A DNA stretch of 64,000 nt from Symbiodinium natans (GCA_905221605.1 CAJNDS010000550.1:38501-102500); one strand, 5' to 3'; counted from the stretch's first letter, positions 21,764 through 30,743 are shown. Notes: generated by a model from the sequence alone, not told the origin. Program-made: numbers and translations.

Positions 21764-24700
21764 TTACATGGCCATTCTTGCCTTGCGTCTTTCCCGCTGA
21801 GCTCGTCGCAAGCCGGCTCGCCTCCTCTCCTCAGCTTGATCTTCACGCGTTTCCTTGATGTTCAGCTGAGGCTTTTCACGAAACTTCCGGAACAGCTCCT
21901 CCTGCATGCTTTTCATGAGGGAGTCTGCAAATTGCCGCCATGTTGGAACCCAGTGCAAGGACAGCTGGCCACCCTGAACAAGTTGCTTGACGCTCAGGAT
22001 ATCCAATGCCGTCTGGCGTTCCGAGGCCAGAAGGGAAGAACCATGCAGGTGGTCGTACAGGGACTTGGCGTCTGTGACCAAGTGACCCTGAGTCAAAAGG
22101 AGGTCACGCCATTCTTTCGCCACCTCCAGCTGGCCATACCACATGGCGTCCACCAGCTTTAGAAGGTACATCAACTTGTCTGCGGTCCCGGACATGCTGC
22201 AGCACTCCGCAGCCATGCTCGACTTCATCACCCGAGCGATCTTGTTAGAGTGGAACTCCAGGATCGCTGCGGCCTGCGGCTTTGTGATCACCTCTCTGTT
22301 GGCGAGGAAGTGAACTTCCCCTCTCTGAGCCGTAGAACTCGCCACTTTGCCCAGCGACGCGTCAAAGTAAGAGACCAACACAGGCTTCTCACCAACGGGG
22401 GGAATGAACAGCTTGGCCTGTCCTTCAGAGGCAGCCTTCCAGAAACGGCCAAGCAACTCCACGCCATCCAGCAAGTCTTGACCAGTGGCACAAGCAACTC
22501 TCTGAGCGAGGCGGCTCACATCAAAGAGAAATTCCGGAAGAACATGATGAGCAGGCCATCTCAGCTGAGCCACCAGTCGACGATAAGCTTTCAAATGCTC
22601 ACCCCGTAGCAACTCTTGCTTCGGCACCTCGGCGAGCTCGGGGACATTGATGGACTGCACATACGCCGTCATGTCGCTGACGAAAAGGCCACGGACAATC
22701 GAGATCTTCAAGCCCAGGAAGTCCAAGGGGGTCTCGCCGACGAGGTTCCAACATTTAATCTGAAATCTCGCATTGATCGCGTCTTTGATTTGGTCCATGT
22801 GCCGCTGACAAGCTGCAAGGAGCCCATCATCAACGTGAAGACACAGAACTGCTCTGACCTCGTAGCTCTTAGCTGTCTGAATACGAAGAACGAAGGTACA
22901 TGGAGCAAATGCCACTTCTTCGAATCCACACTCGACGAGGGACTCCTTTGCCTTCTCGTACCACAGTCTCGGCGCCTCAGCCAAGCCATAAGCGCTCCGG
23001 AGGATCAGCCACAGTTCATCTGCCGCCGTGCACTTTAAGTCACGAGGAGGTCTGACGTAAAGTTCACGGCCTACCTCCTTCCCGGAGAGGAAAGCAGTCG
23101 TCACGTCAAACAAATAGCATAGCCACCCCTTGCTGACACACAAGCACATTGCCAAACGAACTGCAGCCTCCTGAGTGGTCGGGCTGTCCGTGCGAATGGA
23201 GCCTGCCGGATCAGGATCAAGATGTCCAGGCAAGACGATCCTGCTCTTTGGCTTCCAGTTCTTCGGGTCCCCTTTGCTCACACGGACTATGCGAGCGGGC
23301 ACTCGAAAGATGCGGTGCTGTGGAACTCGACGGGCTTCAGCTTGGCTCAGCCTTTTCACAACTCCATTTCGTTCCCACGCCGACCACTCCAAGGCATCTG
23401 CTTCATCAAACGCCTTCTTCTCCTTTTCATCAAAGAAGCGAGGGTCCAGCTCTTTTCCACTGGCCTTCAACTTCAGCAACAGAGCTTCTTTCACAAGAAC
23501 GTCACGCTCCACCGCCTGGTCCGCCGCCGCGAAGACCTCAAAGGGAACAGGCTTGGTCTCATACACCACGCCTTCTTTGACCACATACACCGGCTCGTGA
23601 GGACTGCCAGTCTTGAAGCGAGGGGGCCCTTTCTTCACACCACTTTTCATGAAAAAACTCACCCCGCGCCAGAGATGAGGAACTCTGCGCCGAGGATGCT
23701 GCCTCACCTCGTCGGGCGACTCTTTCGCCACCATCACACTGGAGATGTCCTCTCCAAACATCACAGTCATTCTGGCTTTCCCCGCCTTTCTTGCGAGGCC
23801 GCCTGGAGGTTGCAATCTCTTCCTGGGCCTTCGATGCAATCTTGCCGAGGACAAAGGAACCCCCAGCAACTTGCTCAAACGACGAACTTCAGGCCTTGGC
23901 AACCACTCATTGGCAGCCATCTCCTTTCCAGACAGCTGTTCCTCACATAGAGCAGCCAGCACATAGTTGCCGCCTTCAGCCTCCTTGAAGCGTTTTGCAG
24001 CCTGGTCTTCAAGGCTTTCTTCCGGAGGCCTCTTTCGGAATTGCTTCGGGAGGTCATCCAGCAAATCCGCTCGCCTTCTAGCTCTTTCTTCATCAGCTTG
24101 CTCACGAGAAACTGTAGAGTCAGGCATGGGCGACACCGGCACATACTCAGGGGAGGGCTCGTAATCCCGCAAGTCCACATCGTCCTCCTGAAACTCAGGG
24201 TGTTCAACAGGAGGTACATGAAGACCTTCAGGCAGCTGATCACCAGAACGTTCAGGAGCACTTTCAGGTAGACGCTCTGCCTCACGCCGAGATACACCAG
24301 GAGGCCGTAGGGGGCGACGTCGTGCTCTAGGGCGATTCAGGGGCAGTTTGAGCATTCGCTTCACACTCTTCAGGTTCTTCATCATGTGCCGCGCCTCTGT
24401 CATTCGGCGGCCCAGGCCATTTCGGCGCCTTGGGACCCGGAGCTGACCCCCGGACTCAGGCACAAATGAAGCTGGAGGTAGGTCATCCGAGAGGTCCACA
24501 AAACCCCGTTCCGCATGGACTTCTGCTTCTCTCAGGCGAAGTTCATTATCATCAGCTGCTTCCAGTGAGGCCGGCTTCAGATTGGCCCCAGCGACCAACA
24601 AGCACCGACCCCGCCAACTGATAAAATACTTCTGGGCGCCATCAGGAACCAGGACGACTGCCGGCCCACGCCAAGCGCCAGCCTGTTTCTTATAGCGAAC

Positions 24701-25681
24701 TCGCTTGGGATCCACGGGAGACCAGAAGAAAATCATCTCTCCTGGGTAGAACTGACGAACCTCACCTCCGGGAGCGCGTCGGAGGGCAGCGCGAAGCTTT
24801 TCGTGGATATCGCCACGAAGCAGGGCGATTTTAGCTGCAGCCCTCATCTCCGTCTGGCGCGCAACCTCACCTTCAATTGACAAAGCAAAACCAGCCGATG
24901 CACTCTGCCAGATCTCCTCGTCAAGAAGCTCCGGGAAGTAAGCCTGGCGACCGAACACCAGCTGATGAGCACTGTGACCTCTCCTTGAGACTGTAGCGTT
25001 CTTCGCTTGGAGCGCGACCGCGAGAGCGATCTTCATTCCATGTCTTCCGACCACCTGCTCGCCTTCAATCGCCGCTTGCCAAGCTGTACCGAGGAGGCCA
25101 TTGTGTCGTTCCACTAGGCCGTTCTGCCAAGGCGCATAGGAGCCCGAGATCTTAGAAGCAATGCCATAAGACTCCAGCACGGCAATGACCTCCGTCTCAA
25201 ATTCCCCCCCCTGGTCTGACACAATAGTCACAGGTGCACCGTACGTGGCAATCCACCCTGCAACCAGCTTTCGCGCCACATGTTGCGGGTCCCGAGTGCG
25301 AAGCAACTTTGCTGCATGATAGCACGTCGCTGCATCCACCATGCTGAGTGCCACAAAGGTGCTTCCATGAAAATCCTTCTGGTACTTGAGATCCATGTGC
25401 ATCTCCACGTTGAAGGCCACCGGTCTTGAGCCAGGACGAGTCGGCAGCGGTCGAGGAGGGGCCTTGCGCATTTGGCACACAGGGCATTGCAAAGTTCGAG
25501 CTTGCTCAATCACTTCCGCCCCAGCGCCGCCCATCTGTAGCATGCGGACCATGGTTTCCGCACTCGGATGCCCAAGACGACGGTGCACCAGATGCAAACG
25601 CTCCGCTAGCGAACCCTTCTCCAGCTTCGGCTTCGAGATCTCCATCGAGGAACCACCAGCACCACCCTCATCTCGCGCCAC
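21764..25681 (-). CDS. pol: Integrase, reverse transcriptase and RNase H of copia polyprotein
   Basis: 1,305 codons; the nominal start at 25681 is GTG and not a real initiator, since the frame is open upstream to the 11-bp duplication. Zinc-binding HHCC pre-integrase: H33, H38, C66, C69. Integrase core: D97, D156, E191, with exactly 35 residues between the last two (DD35E). Residues 310-770 are a long C-terminal/linker region with Arg/Pro-rich and acidic parts. Reverse transcriptase spans about 770-1000 with the copia hallmark FDVTTAFLSG (D859) and catalytic VDD at 950-952. RNase H about 1100-1260 shows D1107, E1159, D1204 and D1253. Ends at TAA 21764-21766, 26 bp before the 3' LTR. No internal stop and all catalytic residues present, so this part looks functional. 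The element is related to copia, not gypsy, because integrase precedes RT. Confidence 0.93.
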   Translation of the reverse strand: MARDEGGAGGSSMEISKPKLEKGSLAERLHLVHRRLGHPSAETMVRMLQMGGAGAEVIEQARTLQCPVCQMRKAPPRPLPTRPGSRPVAFNVEMHMDLKYQKDFHGSTFVALSMVDAATCYHAAKLLRTRDPQHVARKLVAGWIATYGAPVTIVSDQGGEFETEVIAVLESYGIASKISGSYAPWQNGLVERHNGLLGTAWQAAIEGEQVVGRHGMKIALAVALQAKNATVSRRGHSAHQLVFGRQAYFPELLDEEIWQSASAGFALSIEGEVARQTEMRAAAKIALLRGDIHEKLRAALRRAPGGEVRQFYPGEMIFFWSPVDPKRVRYKKQAGAWRGPAVVLVPDGAQKYFISWRGRCLLVAGANLKPASLEAADDNELRLREAEVHAERGFVDLSDDLPPASFVPESGGQLRVPRRRNGLGRRMTEARHMMKNLKSVKRMLKLPLNRPRARRRPLRPPGVSRREAERLPESAPERSGDQLPEGLHVPPVEHPEFQEDDVDLRDYEPSPEYVPVSPMPDSTVSREQADEERARRRADLLDDLPKQFRKRPPEESLEDQAAKRFKEAEGGNYVLAALCEEQLSGKEMAANEWLPRPEVRRLSKLLGVPLSSARLHRRPRKRLQPPGGLARKAGKARMTVMFGEDISSVMVAKESPDEVRQHPRRRVPHLWRGVSFFMKSGVKKGPPRFKTGSPHEPVYVVKEGVVYETKPVPFEVFAAADQAVERDVLVKEALLLKLKASGKELDPRFFDEKEKKAFDEADALEWSAWERNGVVKRLSQAEARRVPQHRIFRVPARIVRVSKGDPKNWKPKSRIVLPGHLDPDPAGSIRTDSPTTQEAAVRLAMCLCVSKGWLCYLFDVTTAFLSGKEVGRELYVRPPRDLKCTAADELWLILRSAYGLAEAPRLWYEKAKESLVECGFEEVAFAPCTFVLRIQTAKSYEVRAVLCLHVDDGLLAACQRHMDQIKDAINARFQIKCWNLVGETPLDFLGLKISIVRGLFVSDMTAYVQSINVPELAEVPKQELLRGEHLKAYRRLVAQLRWPAHHVLPEFLFDVSRLAQRVACATGQDLLDGVELLGRFWKAASEGQAKLFIPPVGEKPVLVSYFDASLGKVASSTAQRGEVHFLANREVITKPQAAAILEFHSNKIARVMKSSMAAECCSMSGTADKLMYLLKLVDAMWYGQLEVAKEWRDLLLTQGHLVTDAKSLYDHLHGSSLLASERQTALDILSVKQLVQGGQLSLHWVPTWRQFADSLMKSMQEELFRKFREKPQLNIKETREDQAEERRRAGLRRAQRERRKARMAM

Positions 25682-26934
25682 TGAACCTCCATGCGCCAGA
25701 ACATCACGTAGTGCCTCCGTAGTGCCTCCATCTGACGCTCGTCCAGTTCGCCTTGATCATCATACAAGTCACTAGGCCTGACTCCGCCACACACGCCAGG
25801 GGGATCTCGATGATGCTGTTCTGGCGGTAACGAAGAATCAGGGGGATCAAGCTGACCCGGCACTGGAGATTCGTGAAGGATATCCTCATCATTTTCCATG
25901 AAGCTTTCCTCCGGAACCAATGTCTGCGCAACAAAGCGCACCGGACAGCCATGCCTCTCCTTGGCTCGCAGCGCTTCCTCAGCGCCTTTGACCACCGCCT
26001 CTGCAAACTGTCGCGTGTATCCACCAGCATACTCGGACATCTTGACCCATCGACCTCCACAGCGCACACCTTCCAAACAAGGAGAATGTCGATGGGTGCG
26101 CGGGCAGAGGCGCACAGCGTGCCGCAGAATGGCCTCATCTGCAGCGAGGATGGTCGGCTTCTTCATGTAGAGTCGCTGGCGCCGGCCCTGCCCAAACTCA
26201 TCCGCAGGGCGGCGCAGCCCAAACGCACAGAGGTGCGTCTCGGCTTTGGGCAGCCCTTCAAAGGCTGCAGCAATGGACATTTCCTTCCAGGCAGCGCTCG
26301 TTCTGGGGTTCTCGCCCATGGTCACTCCGCCTTTGGCACGGTGGTCCTGCACGATCTCACAGACAAACTCTAAAAGAACGCGCTGTTCAGCACGAGCACG
26401 GGCGAGACGATGCAGTTGCTCCGGGGTGCGTCGACCAAATGTCTGCAAAATGCTCCACTTCGTGCACGGCCAAGCTACTACCATGAGGTCAGGGTCAAAG
26501 CGCGCGATGTACTGGCGCGCATCCTCACGATGGTCTTCGCGCAGAAGGTCGAAGGATGGGAGCGTAACTGGTTGCCCTGCCTCCCAGCCCGCGGCCACTG
26601 CCACCATCGAGATGGCCATCGTCCATGTGAAGACTTCCAGAACACGCCAGGGACCTGGCCGACGTCGTCGTGACTGTAGTCCAGGAGGCGGGACCATCTC
26701 AGGGGCCGTCGGCGCAGCGCGAGTAGCCGATGATGCCATCTCCCGAACCATGCGGGCTGCCTGGTTGACCTTCTGTCGCGTCTTCTTGCAGAGGTATTTG
26801 ACATCGTGGTCGCGGTAGGGGTCGCAGTGTTCATCTTCTGTAGGCGGTTGCTCGTCTTCATTTTCCGACAACACCTGCTCCACGCCAAACTCGTGAGACG
26901 TTTCGCTCTCAGCGTCATCCTCAGCGGTCGAAGC
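25606..26934 (-). CDS. Cytosine-methyltransferase-like region of the copia polyprotein
   Basis: The frame is open from just after a TGA at 26935-26937 and has no good start of its own (the first candidate, at 26883, is GTG), so it is expected to be read by frameshift or fusion from gag-pro. An acidic linker leads to a Rossmann-like segment. Numbering from the GTG at 26883: residues 81-112 (VLEVFTW, AAGWEAG, then FDLL) correspond to C5-methyltransferase motif I; P139-C140 in VVAWPCTKWS to motif IV with the catalytic Cys; E191-N192-P193 to motif VI; and GQGRRQR (231-237) to motif VIII. The tail (KKPT, then CPRTHRHSPCLEG) is unassigned. Motif I lacks the usual FxGxGG glycines, so activity is doubtful. 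DNMT capture by LTR retrotransposons is known from Symbiodinium and Klebsormidium. Whether this is the same lineage is not determined. The last ~37 codons follow an 11-bp duplication and are probably out of frame. Confidence 0.72.
   Translation of the reverse strand, partial: ASTAEDDAESETSHEFGVEQVLSENEDEQPPTEDEHCDPYRDHDVKYLCKKTRQKVNQAARMVREMASSATRAAPTAPEMVPPPGLQSRRRRPGPWRVLEVFTWTMAISMVAVAAGWEAGQPVTLPSFDLLREDHREDARQYIARFDPDLMVVAWPCTKWSILQTFGRRTPEQLHRLARARAEQRVLLEFVCEIVQDHRAKGGVTMGENPRTSAAWKEMSIAAAFEGLPKAETHLCAFGLRRPADEFGQGRRQRLYMKKPTILAADEAILRHAVRLCPRTHRHSPCLEGVRCGGRWVKMSEYAGGYTRQFAEAVVKGAEEALRAKERHGCPVRFVAQTLVPEESFMENDEDILHESPVPGQLDPPDSSLPPEQHHRDPPGVCGGVRPSDLYDDQGELDERQMEALRRHYVMFWRMEVQWREMRVVLVVPRWRSRSRSWRRVR
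25707..25728. repeat. Exact 11-bp tandem duplication causing a frameshift
   Basis: CGTAGTGCCTC occurs twice head to tail (25707-25717 and 25718-25728). Eleven extra bases shift the reading frame by -1. With one copy, the methyltransferase frame reading MEALR would continue directly into DVLAHGGSVARDEGG and on into the integrase frame without a stop. This explains the second frame break as a mutation rather than a programmed site. Confidence 0.9.
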
Positions 26935-29900
26935 TCAGTGTCATCGCTCCCAGCATCGTCGCAATCCGAGGCGGTACCAGCATCAGAAGCCCGATCACGA
27001 ACACATTCCGGAACAACATGGACGCCAAGATCTTCTTGAAGTAGTTCCAGCCATTGCTGCTCCAATCTCGCCCTCCTTTCGGCCTTGCGCTCGCTATCCC
27101 ATCGGGTCTCACAAGCACTTGCCTCCGACTCGGAGTTCACAACTGATGTAGCAGCATGACTCGAGCCTTCGCTGTCGGACTCATTTCCAGCTTGTCCGCC
27201 ATCAGCCGCCAGAAAAGCCAGGCTCTGCGGGCTCTTTCGAAGCAACTCGGCTTTCTCAGCGACTGCAGGCTGTGACCAGGGATCATCCATGTCCATCGGA
27301 TAGTCAGTGAGGTGTATCGCTGGGTGCCTAGTGCTCGTCAGATGCATCGGGCACTTCGTCTCGAACAAATCCATTGTACGGTTCCTGAAGTCAAACACAG
27401 CGCTCCACCTCGCAAGTTCCGACGGTCCAATCAACCCTGGACAGCCGATAGCGCCACCTTCCACCGCGGACATGCGAAGCACGTCCAAGTTGCCATTGAT
27501 CCCCACCACATAGAGGAACGCGACGTGCGATGTCTCGGGCCCGCCCGAGCCGAACTGGAACACCTCATGCTCTTGGACCTCCTGCCAGGGTAGACCACGT
27601 CGACGAAGCTCATCTTGGAAGCGACGGTGCCATGCCATTCCAGCCACCGCAGTGCGACACCCTGAGTCCGCAACAACCTGACCTGGAGGCCCAGAAGCCG
27701 TATGGGGAGGATTCTCGGCTCCTTCTTGCTTCCCTCTTCCTTTTGCTGCCATCAGCACACCATGCCGAACGGAGAAGTAGAGGACATTCTTCAAGTCACA
27801 TCGAGAGCATCGAGCAAAGTGTCCATGCTGGTTGGCTGTGAACAACAAGTCCTCGAAGAGGTGTGGGCACCTAGCTTGCTTCTCGGTGGGCACGGGGCTT
27901 GCTCTCGAAGGTCGACACTGAAAACCATTCCAGGACGAAGCATAGAGTTGCCTCCGAAAATCCTCCACCTCCCGCTGCTTTTGACTCTTGGCCTTGTCCT
28001 TCCCATCTTGTGTCTTCGAAGAAGGGGGTGCCAACGCTGAGGCTTCTGCTGAAGAAGCACCTGCACCGGAAAGCGACGGTGGCACAGGTAGCTGAGGATC
28101 GGCACGATCTGCATGGAAGGGCATTGGATAGCCATCATTGCTTGCTCGGGCTCGACCTGGATCAAAGGCTGCACGATGGCTCTCCAGGGCATTCCACGCA
28201 GACTCATCTTCCTCTCGCAACAGAGCGTACTTGATTTCCTTCTTCTCTGCTTTACTCAAAGTCGGCAAGGCCCCCAAGAGCTCGGTCGCCTTCAGACTGA
28301 TCTCCTTCTCATTCTTGGAGCGACCATCTGCCACACGGGCCTTTGAAGCCCGAAAACGAACATCCTTCATGGGCCGTGGCGGCTGCGTTTCTGAGTCTGA
28401 GCTTACAGCGGCACCAGTCGAAACACCAGAGGATGTCACAAGATCCCAGGGATTCCTCTTGCCTCCATTCTTGTGACCGCACTCGTGACAATACTTGGCC
28501 GAGGGAGGGACGGCAGCTGAGCAACTAGGGCAGACGTCAGGAATGAGGCCTGCACCCTCCATGAAAGTGAAGTTAACGTAGTGCACCTCATTCTCCTTCG
28601 CTGTGGCATTGGCAGGGCGATGCAAGGGATCTTTCCCAGCCTTGACATGTGGGCACTGGGGATCTCCGCGCCAATGGCCACGCATTCCACACGAAGCGCA
28701 GGAGGACGACTTCTTTCTCTCAGCCAAGCTTTTGCCAGAGGAGCCCTCGCTGGGCCGAGACGACTTCCATCCCCTGGCCTTCTTGTGGGCAGCTGCCTTC
28801 TGCTTCGCCTTCCACCCCGCCTGGAAGGCTTCTTGGATCTCAACGACCGACACCGAGCCACCCTCGGAGAACTCATCGTCGAAGTCGGTGCCCTCGTCCT
28901 GCTCGTCTTCACCCCGGCAAGACGTAGCGTTCAGAATCTCCCCCTCAGCGGGAATATTGGGAACACCATGGTCCTCATTCTCAAGGTCCTCATAGTCGCC
29001 TTCCCAGTCTTCCTCTTCCACACTATGGAGCTCACCTGTCGCCACATGCACATGGCTCTTTCGCCCTTTTCCTCCGGACCTGGTCGAAGAAGACGAGCGC
29101 GTAGAGGTGGAAGCCTGCGACCGTGACAAACTCGAAGTCGTAGAAGACGCAGAACGGTGCCGAAAACCATCTGGCCGCCCTCCAGGAAGCTTGCGCTCCT
29201 CTTCATGCACCAACGAGCATCGGTGCCTGAGGGCATTCTCAATGGGGACTGCACTGTACTGTCCGCCAGCGCTGTAGAAGACATCCAGCCGCTCCCGCCT
29301 TGACAAAGATGCTCGGTTCAAGAGCCTCTGGGCCCAGGCCTTGTCAGAGATGGTGCTCTCCGGGTCAATCCTGGCGTACTGAGCACGAAGCCTCTTCATC
29401 GAAGCAATGTAAGCCGCCATACTCTGCCCCGGCAAGAGTCTGTAAGAAGAAAGCTCCTGCTCGGCCCTCTCAAACATTTCAGCTCCATTCTCACCATATG
29501 TCTCATCCAGCAGCTTCCACAGCATGACCAAACCGCCGGTGCACGTGTACTCTTCGATGGGCAGCTGGTCCAGCACGTCTCGGGCCTCCCCTCTTGTTGA
29601 CAAGTAGAGAAGCATCGCAAGTTCAGAAGGGTCGAGTCGATAAAGTCGTTCTTGGGCTTGGACCGCACGCTTCCACTTGATGTACTTCCGGCGATCTCCA
29701 CTGTACTCTTCCAGACGAACGCTGCCTATGGCACTCTTCGGCCGATCTCCTTCACGGGCGCGGCGTCGTAGCATGGATCTAATTTCACTTGTACCAGCCG
29801 ACGACGACGGGGCCGGCGTAGCTTCACCAGCTTGAACAACTGGCTGTGGCCCAACTACAGGAATTCCAGGCAAGTGCGAAGCCCGTCCATGGGATCCATC

Positions 29901-30683
29901 TCTAGCTGGAAGTGTCTCCTCTGAAACACCACTGCCCGCAGGGGGAAGACCAGAACCATCTTGCCATTGAGCACCAGACACGCCGTACGGAACTTGACCT
30001 TGAGGAGCTACAGGAAACCCATAAAGTCCTGGGTGAGGAACACCGCCGGGAAGGACATAAAGCCCAGGATGTCCATGCTGAGGGAAACCGCCAGGAGGAA
30101 CAGGAGGTCCGTGAGGTACTCCCGGAGAAACAAGAAGTCCAGGGTGTACTTGCTGTGGGAAACCGCCAGGAGGAACAGGAAGTCCGTGAGGCACTCCAGG
30201 AGGAACAAGAAGTCCAGGGTGTACTTGCTGTGGGAAACCGCCAGGAGGAACAGGAAGTCCGTGAGGCACTCCAGGAGGAACAAGAAGTCCAGGGTGTACT
30301 TGCTGTGGGAAACCGCCAGGAGGAACAGGAAGTCCGTGAGGCACTCCAGGAGGAACAAGAAGTCCAGGGTGTACTTGCTGTGGGAAACCGCCAGGAGGAA
30401 CAGGAAGTCCGTGAGGCACTCCAGGAGGAACAAGAAGTCCAGGGTGTACTTGCTGTTGGAAACCACCAGGAGGAACTGAAGCTAAGGGCTGCCCTACGTC
30501 AGCGGCAGCCATTCCTGCAGCCTGCGCTGGGCCACTCGTCGGCCCCACAGGACTAGGCTCGGGAGCCCTAGCCCCATTCTCCACAACACCCAGCCCTGCC
30601 GAGCTGATGTCGCTCTCACTTCGTGAGGATGCTCCCCCACGTCGCCATGGGTCATCATCATCCCATGGGTCTGGCGCAGCCAT
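26478..30683 (-). CDS. gag-pro: Gag and aspartic protease part of copia polyprotein
   Basis: Open frame of 1,401 codons from an ATG 60 nt inside the 5' LTR. Residues 68-225 are a Pro/Gly-rich 25-residue tandem repeat (HPGLLVPPGVP type). Residues 320-500 resemble the helical copia Gag core (EEYSGDRRKYIKWKR, then ML..L..R..ARD..DQL). Ser/Arg-rich and acidic linkers follow. A zinc knuckle has C662, C665, H670, C677 (CX2CX4HX6C, wider than the classic CX4C end). A zinc ribbon has C718, C721, C732, C735. A third Cys/His cluster is at 939-962. The retroviral-type protease starts at D1006-S-G, preceded by hydrophobic residues, and runs to about 1108. Past residue ~1251 the sequence becomes basic and unlike any domain, while the neighbouring frame takes over the acidic linker, so true coding probably leaves this frame near 26,933. 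Gag packages RNA and the protease cuts the polyprotein. Confidence 0.9.
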   Translation of the reverse strand: MAAPDPWDDDDPWRRGGASSRSESDISSAGLGVVENGARAPEPSPVGPTSGPAQAAGMAAADVGQPLASVPPGGFQQQVHPGLLVPPGVPHGLPVPPGGFPQQVHPGLLVPPGVPHGLPVPPGGFPQQVHPGLLVPPGVPHGLPVPPGGFPQQVHPGLLVPPGVPHGLPVPPGGFPQQVHPGLLVSPGVPHGPPVPPGGFPQHGHPGLYVLPGGVPHPGLYGFPVAPQGQVPYGVSGAQWQDGSGLPPAGSGVSEETLPARDGSHGRASHLPGIPVVGPQPVVQAGEATPAPSSSAGTSEIRSMLRRRAREGDRPKSAIGSVRLEEYSGDRRKYIKWKRAVQAQERLYRLDPSELAMLLYLSTRGEARDVLDQLPIEEYTCTGGLVMLWKLLDETYGENGAEMFERAEQELSSYRLLPGQSMAAYIASMKRLRAQYARIDPESTISDKAWAQRLLNRASLSRRERLDVFYSAGGQYSAVPIENALRHRCSLVHEEERKLPGGRPDGFRHRSASSTTSSLSRSQASTSTRSSSSTRSGGKGRKSHVHVATGELHSVEEEDWEGDYEDLENEDHGVPNIPAEGEILNATSCRGEDEQDEGTDFDDEFSEGGSVSVVEIQEAFQAGWKAKQKAAAHKKARGWKSSRPSEGSSGKSLAERKKSSSCASCGMRGHWRGDPQCPHVKAGKDPLHRPANATAKENEVHYVNFTFMEGAGLIPDVCPSCSAAVPPSAKYCHECGHKNGGKRNPWDLVTSSGVSTGAAVSSDSETQPPRPMKDVRFRASKARVADGRSKNEKEISLKATELLGALPTLSKAEKKEIKYALLREEDESAWNALESHRAAFDPGRARASNDGYPMPFHADRADPQLPVPPSLSGAGASSAEASALAPPSSKTQDGKDKAKSQKQREVEDFRRQLYASSWNGFQCRPSRASPVPTEKQARCPHLFEDLLFTANQHGHFARCSRCDLKNVLYFSVRHGVLMAAKGRGKQEGAENPPHTASGPPGQVVADSGCRTAVAGMAWHRRFQDELRRRGLPWQEVQEHEVFQFGSGGPETSHVAFLYVVGINGNLDVLRMSAVEGGAIGCPGLIGPSELARWSAVFDFRNRTMDLFETKCPMHLTSTRHPAIHLTDYPMDMDDPWSQPAVAEKAELLRKSPQSLAFLAADGGQAGNESDSEGSSHAATSVVNSESEASACETRWDSERKAERRARLEQQWLELLQEDLGVHVVPECVRDRASDAGTASDCDDAGSDDTELRPLRMTLRAKRLTSLAWSRCCRKMKTSNRLQKMNTATPTATTMSNTSARRRDRRSTRQPAWFGRWHHRLLALRRRPLRWSRLLDYSHDDVGQVPGVFWKSSHGRWPSRWWQWPRAGRQGNQLRSHPSTFCAKTIVRMRASTSRALTLTSW
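30076..30480 (-). repeat. 75-bp tandem repeat within gag
   Basis: Four copies with no visible difference start at 30151, 30226, 30301 and 30376, flanked by diverged copies at about 30076 and 30451. Each encodes 25 residues rich in Pro, Gly and Val, so gain or loss of a unit keeps the frame. Identity among copies indicates recent expansion. The opposite strand is also open across the array (EVQGVLAVGNRQEEQ-type repeats), which is a shadow of the 75-bp periodicity. Confidence 0.92.
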
Positions 30684-30730
30684 GCGGTTCGGTTAGCAGC
30701 AGCGCACCTAGCCTAACCAAACCACCCTAT

Positions 30731-30742
30731 GCCCCGCTACCA
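30731..30742 (-). promoter_or_regulatory. Primer binding site, initiator tRNA-Met type
   Basis: In sense the LTR is followed after one base by TGGTAGCGGGGC. A PBS starts TGG because tRNAs end in CCA, and TGGTAGC matches the 3' end of eukaryotic initiator tRNA-Met, the primer used by yeast Ty1 and many copia elements. The host tRNA is not in the window, so the last bases are unverified. The Gag ATG (30681-30683) lies about 60 nt from the LTR, so the leader is very short. Confidence 0.82.
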
Positions 30743-30743
30743 A

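Noticed and set aside
22250-24297. Many plus-strand and alternative minus-strand frames inside pol
   Set aside because: GC-rich coding DNA leaves other frames open; only the minus-strand frame carries the RT, integrase and RNase H motifs.
26478-26930. C-terminal 150 residues of the gag-protease frame as real protein
   Set aside because: Composition turns abruptly basic and featureless, while the overlapping -1 frame carries the methyltransferase-like motifs.
29912-30556. Plus-strand 214-codon frame with EVQGVLAVGNRQEEQ repeats
   Set aside because: Antisense shadow of the 75-bp gag repeat; a 75-bp unit keeps several frames open on both strands.
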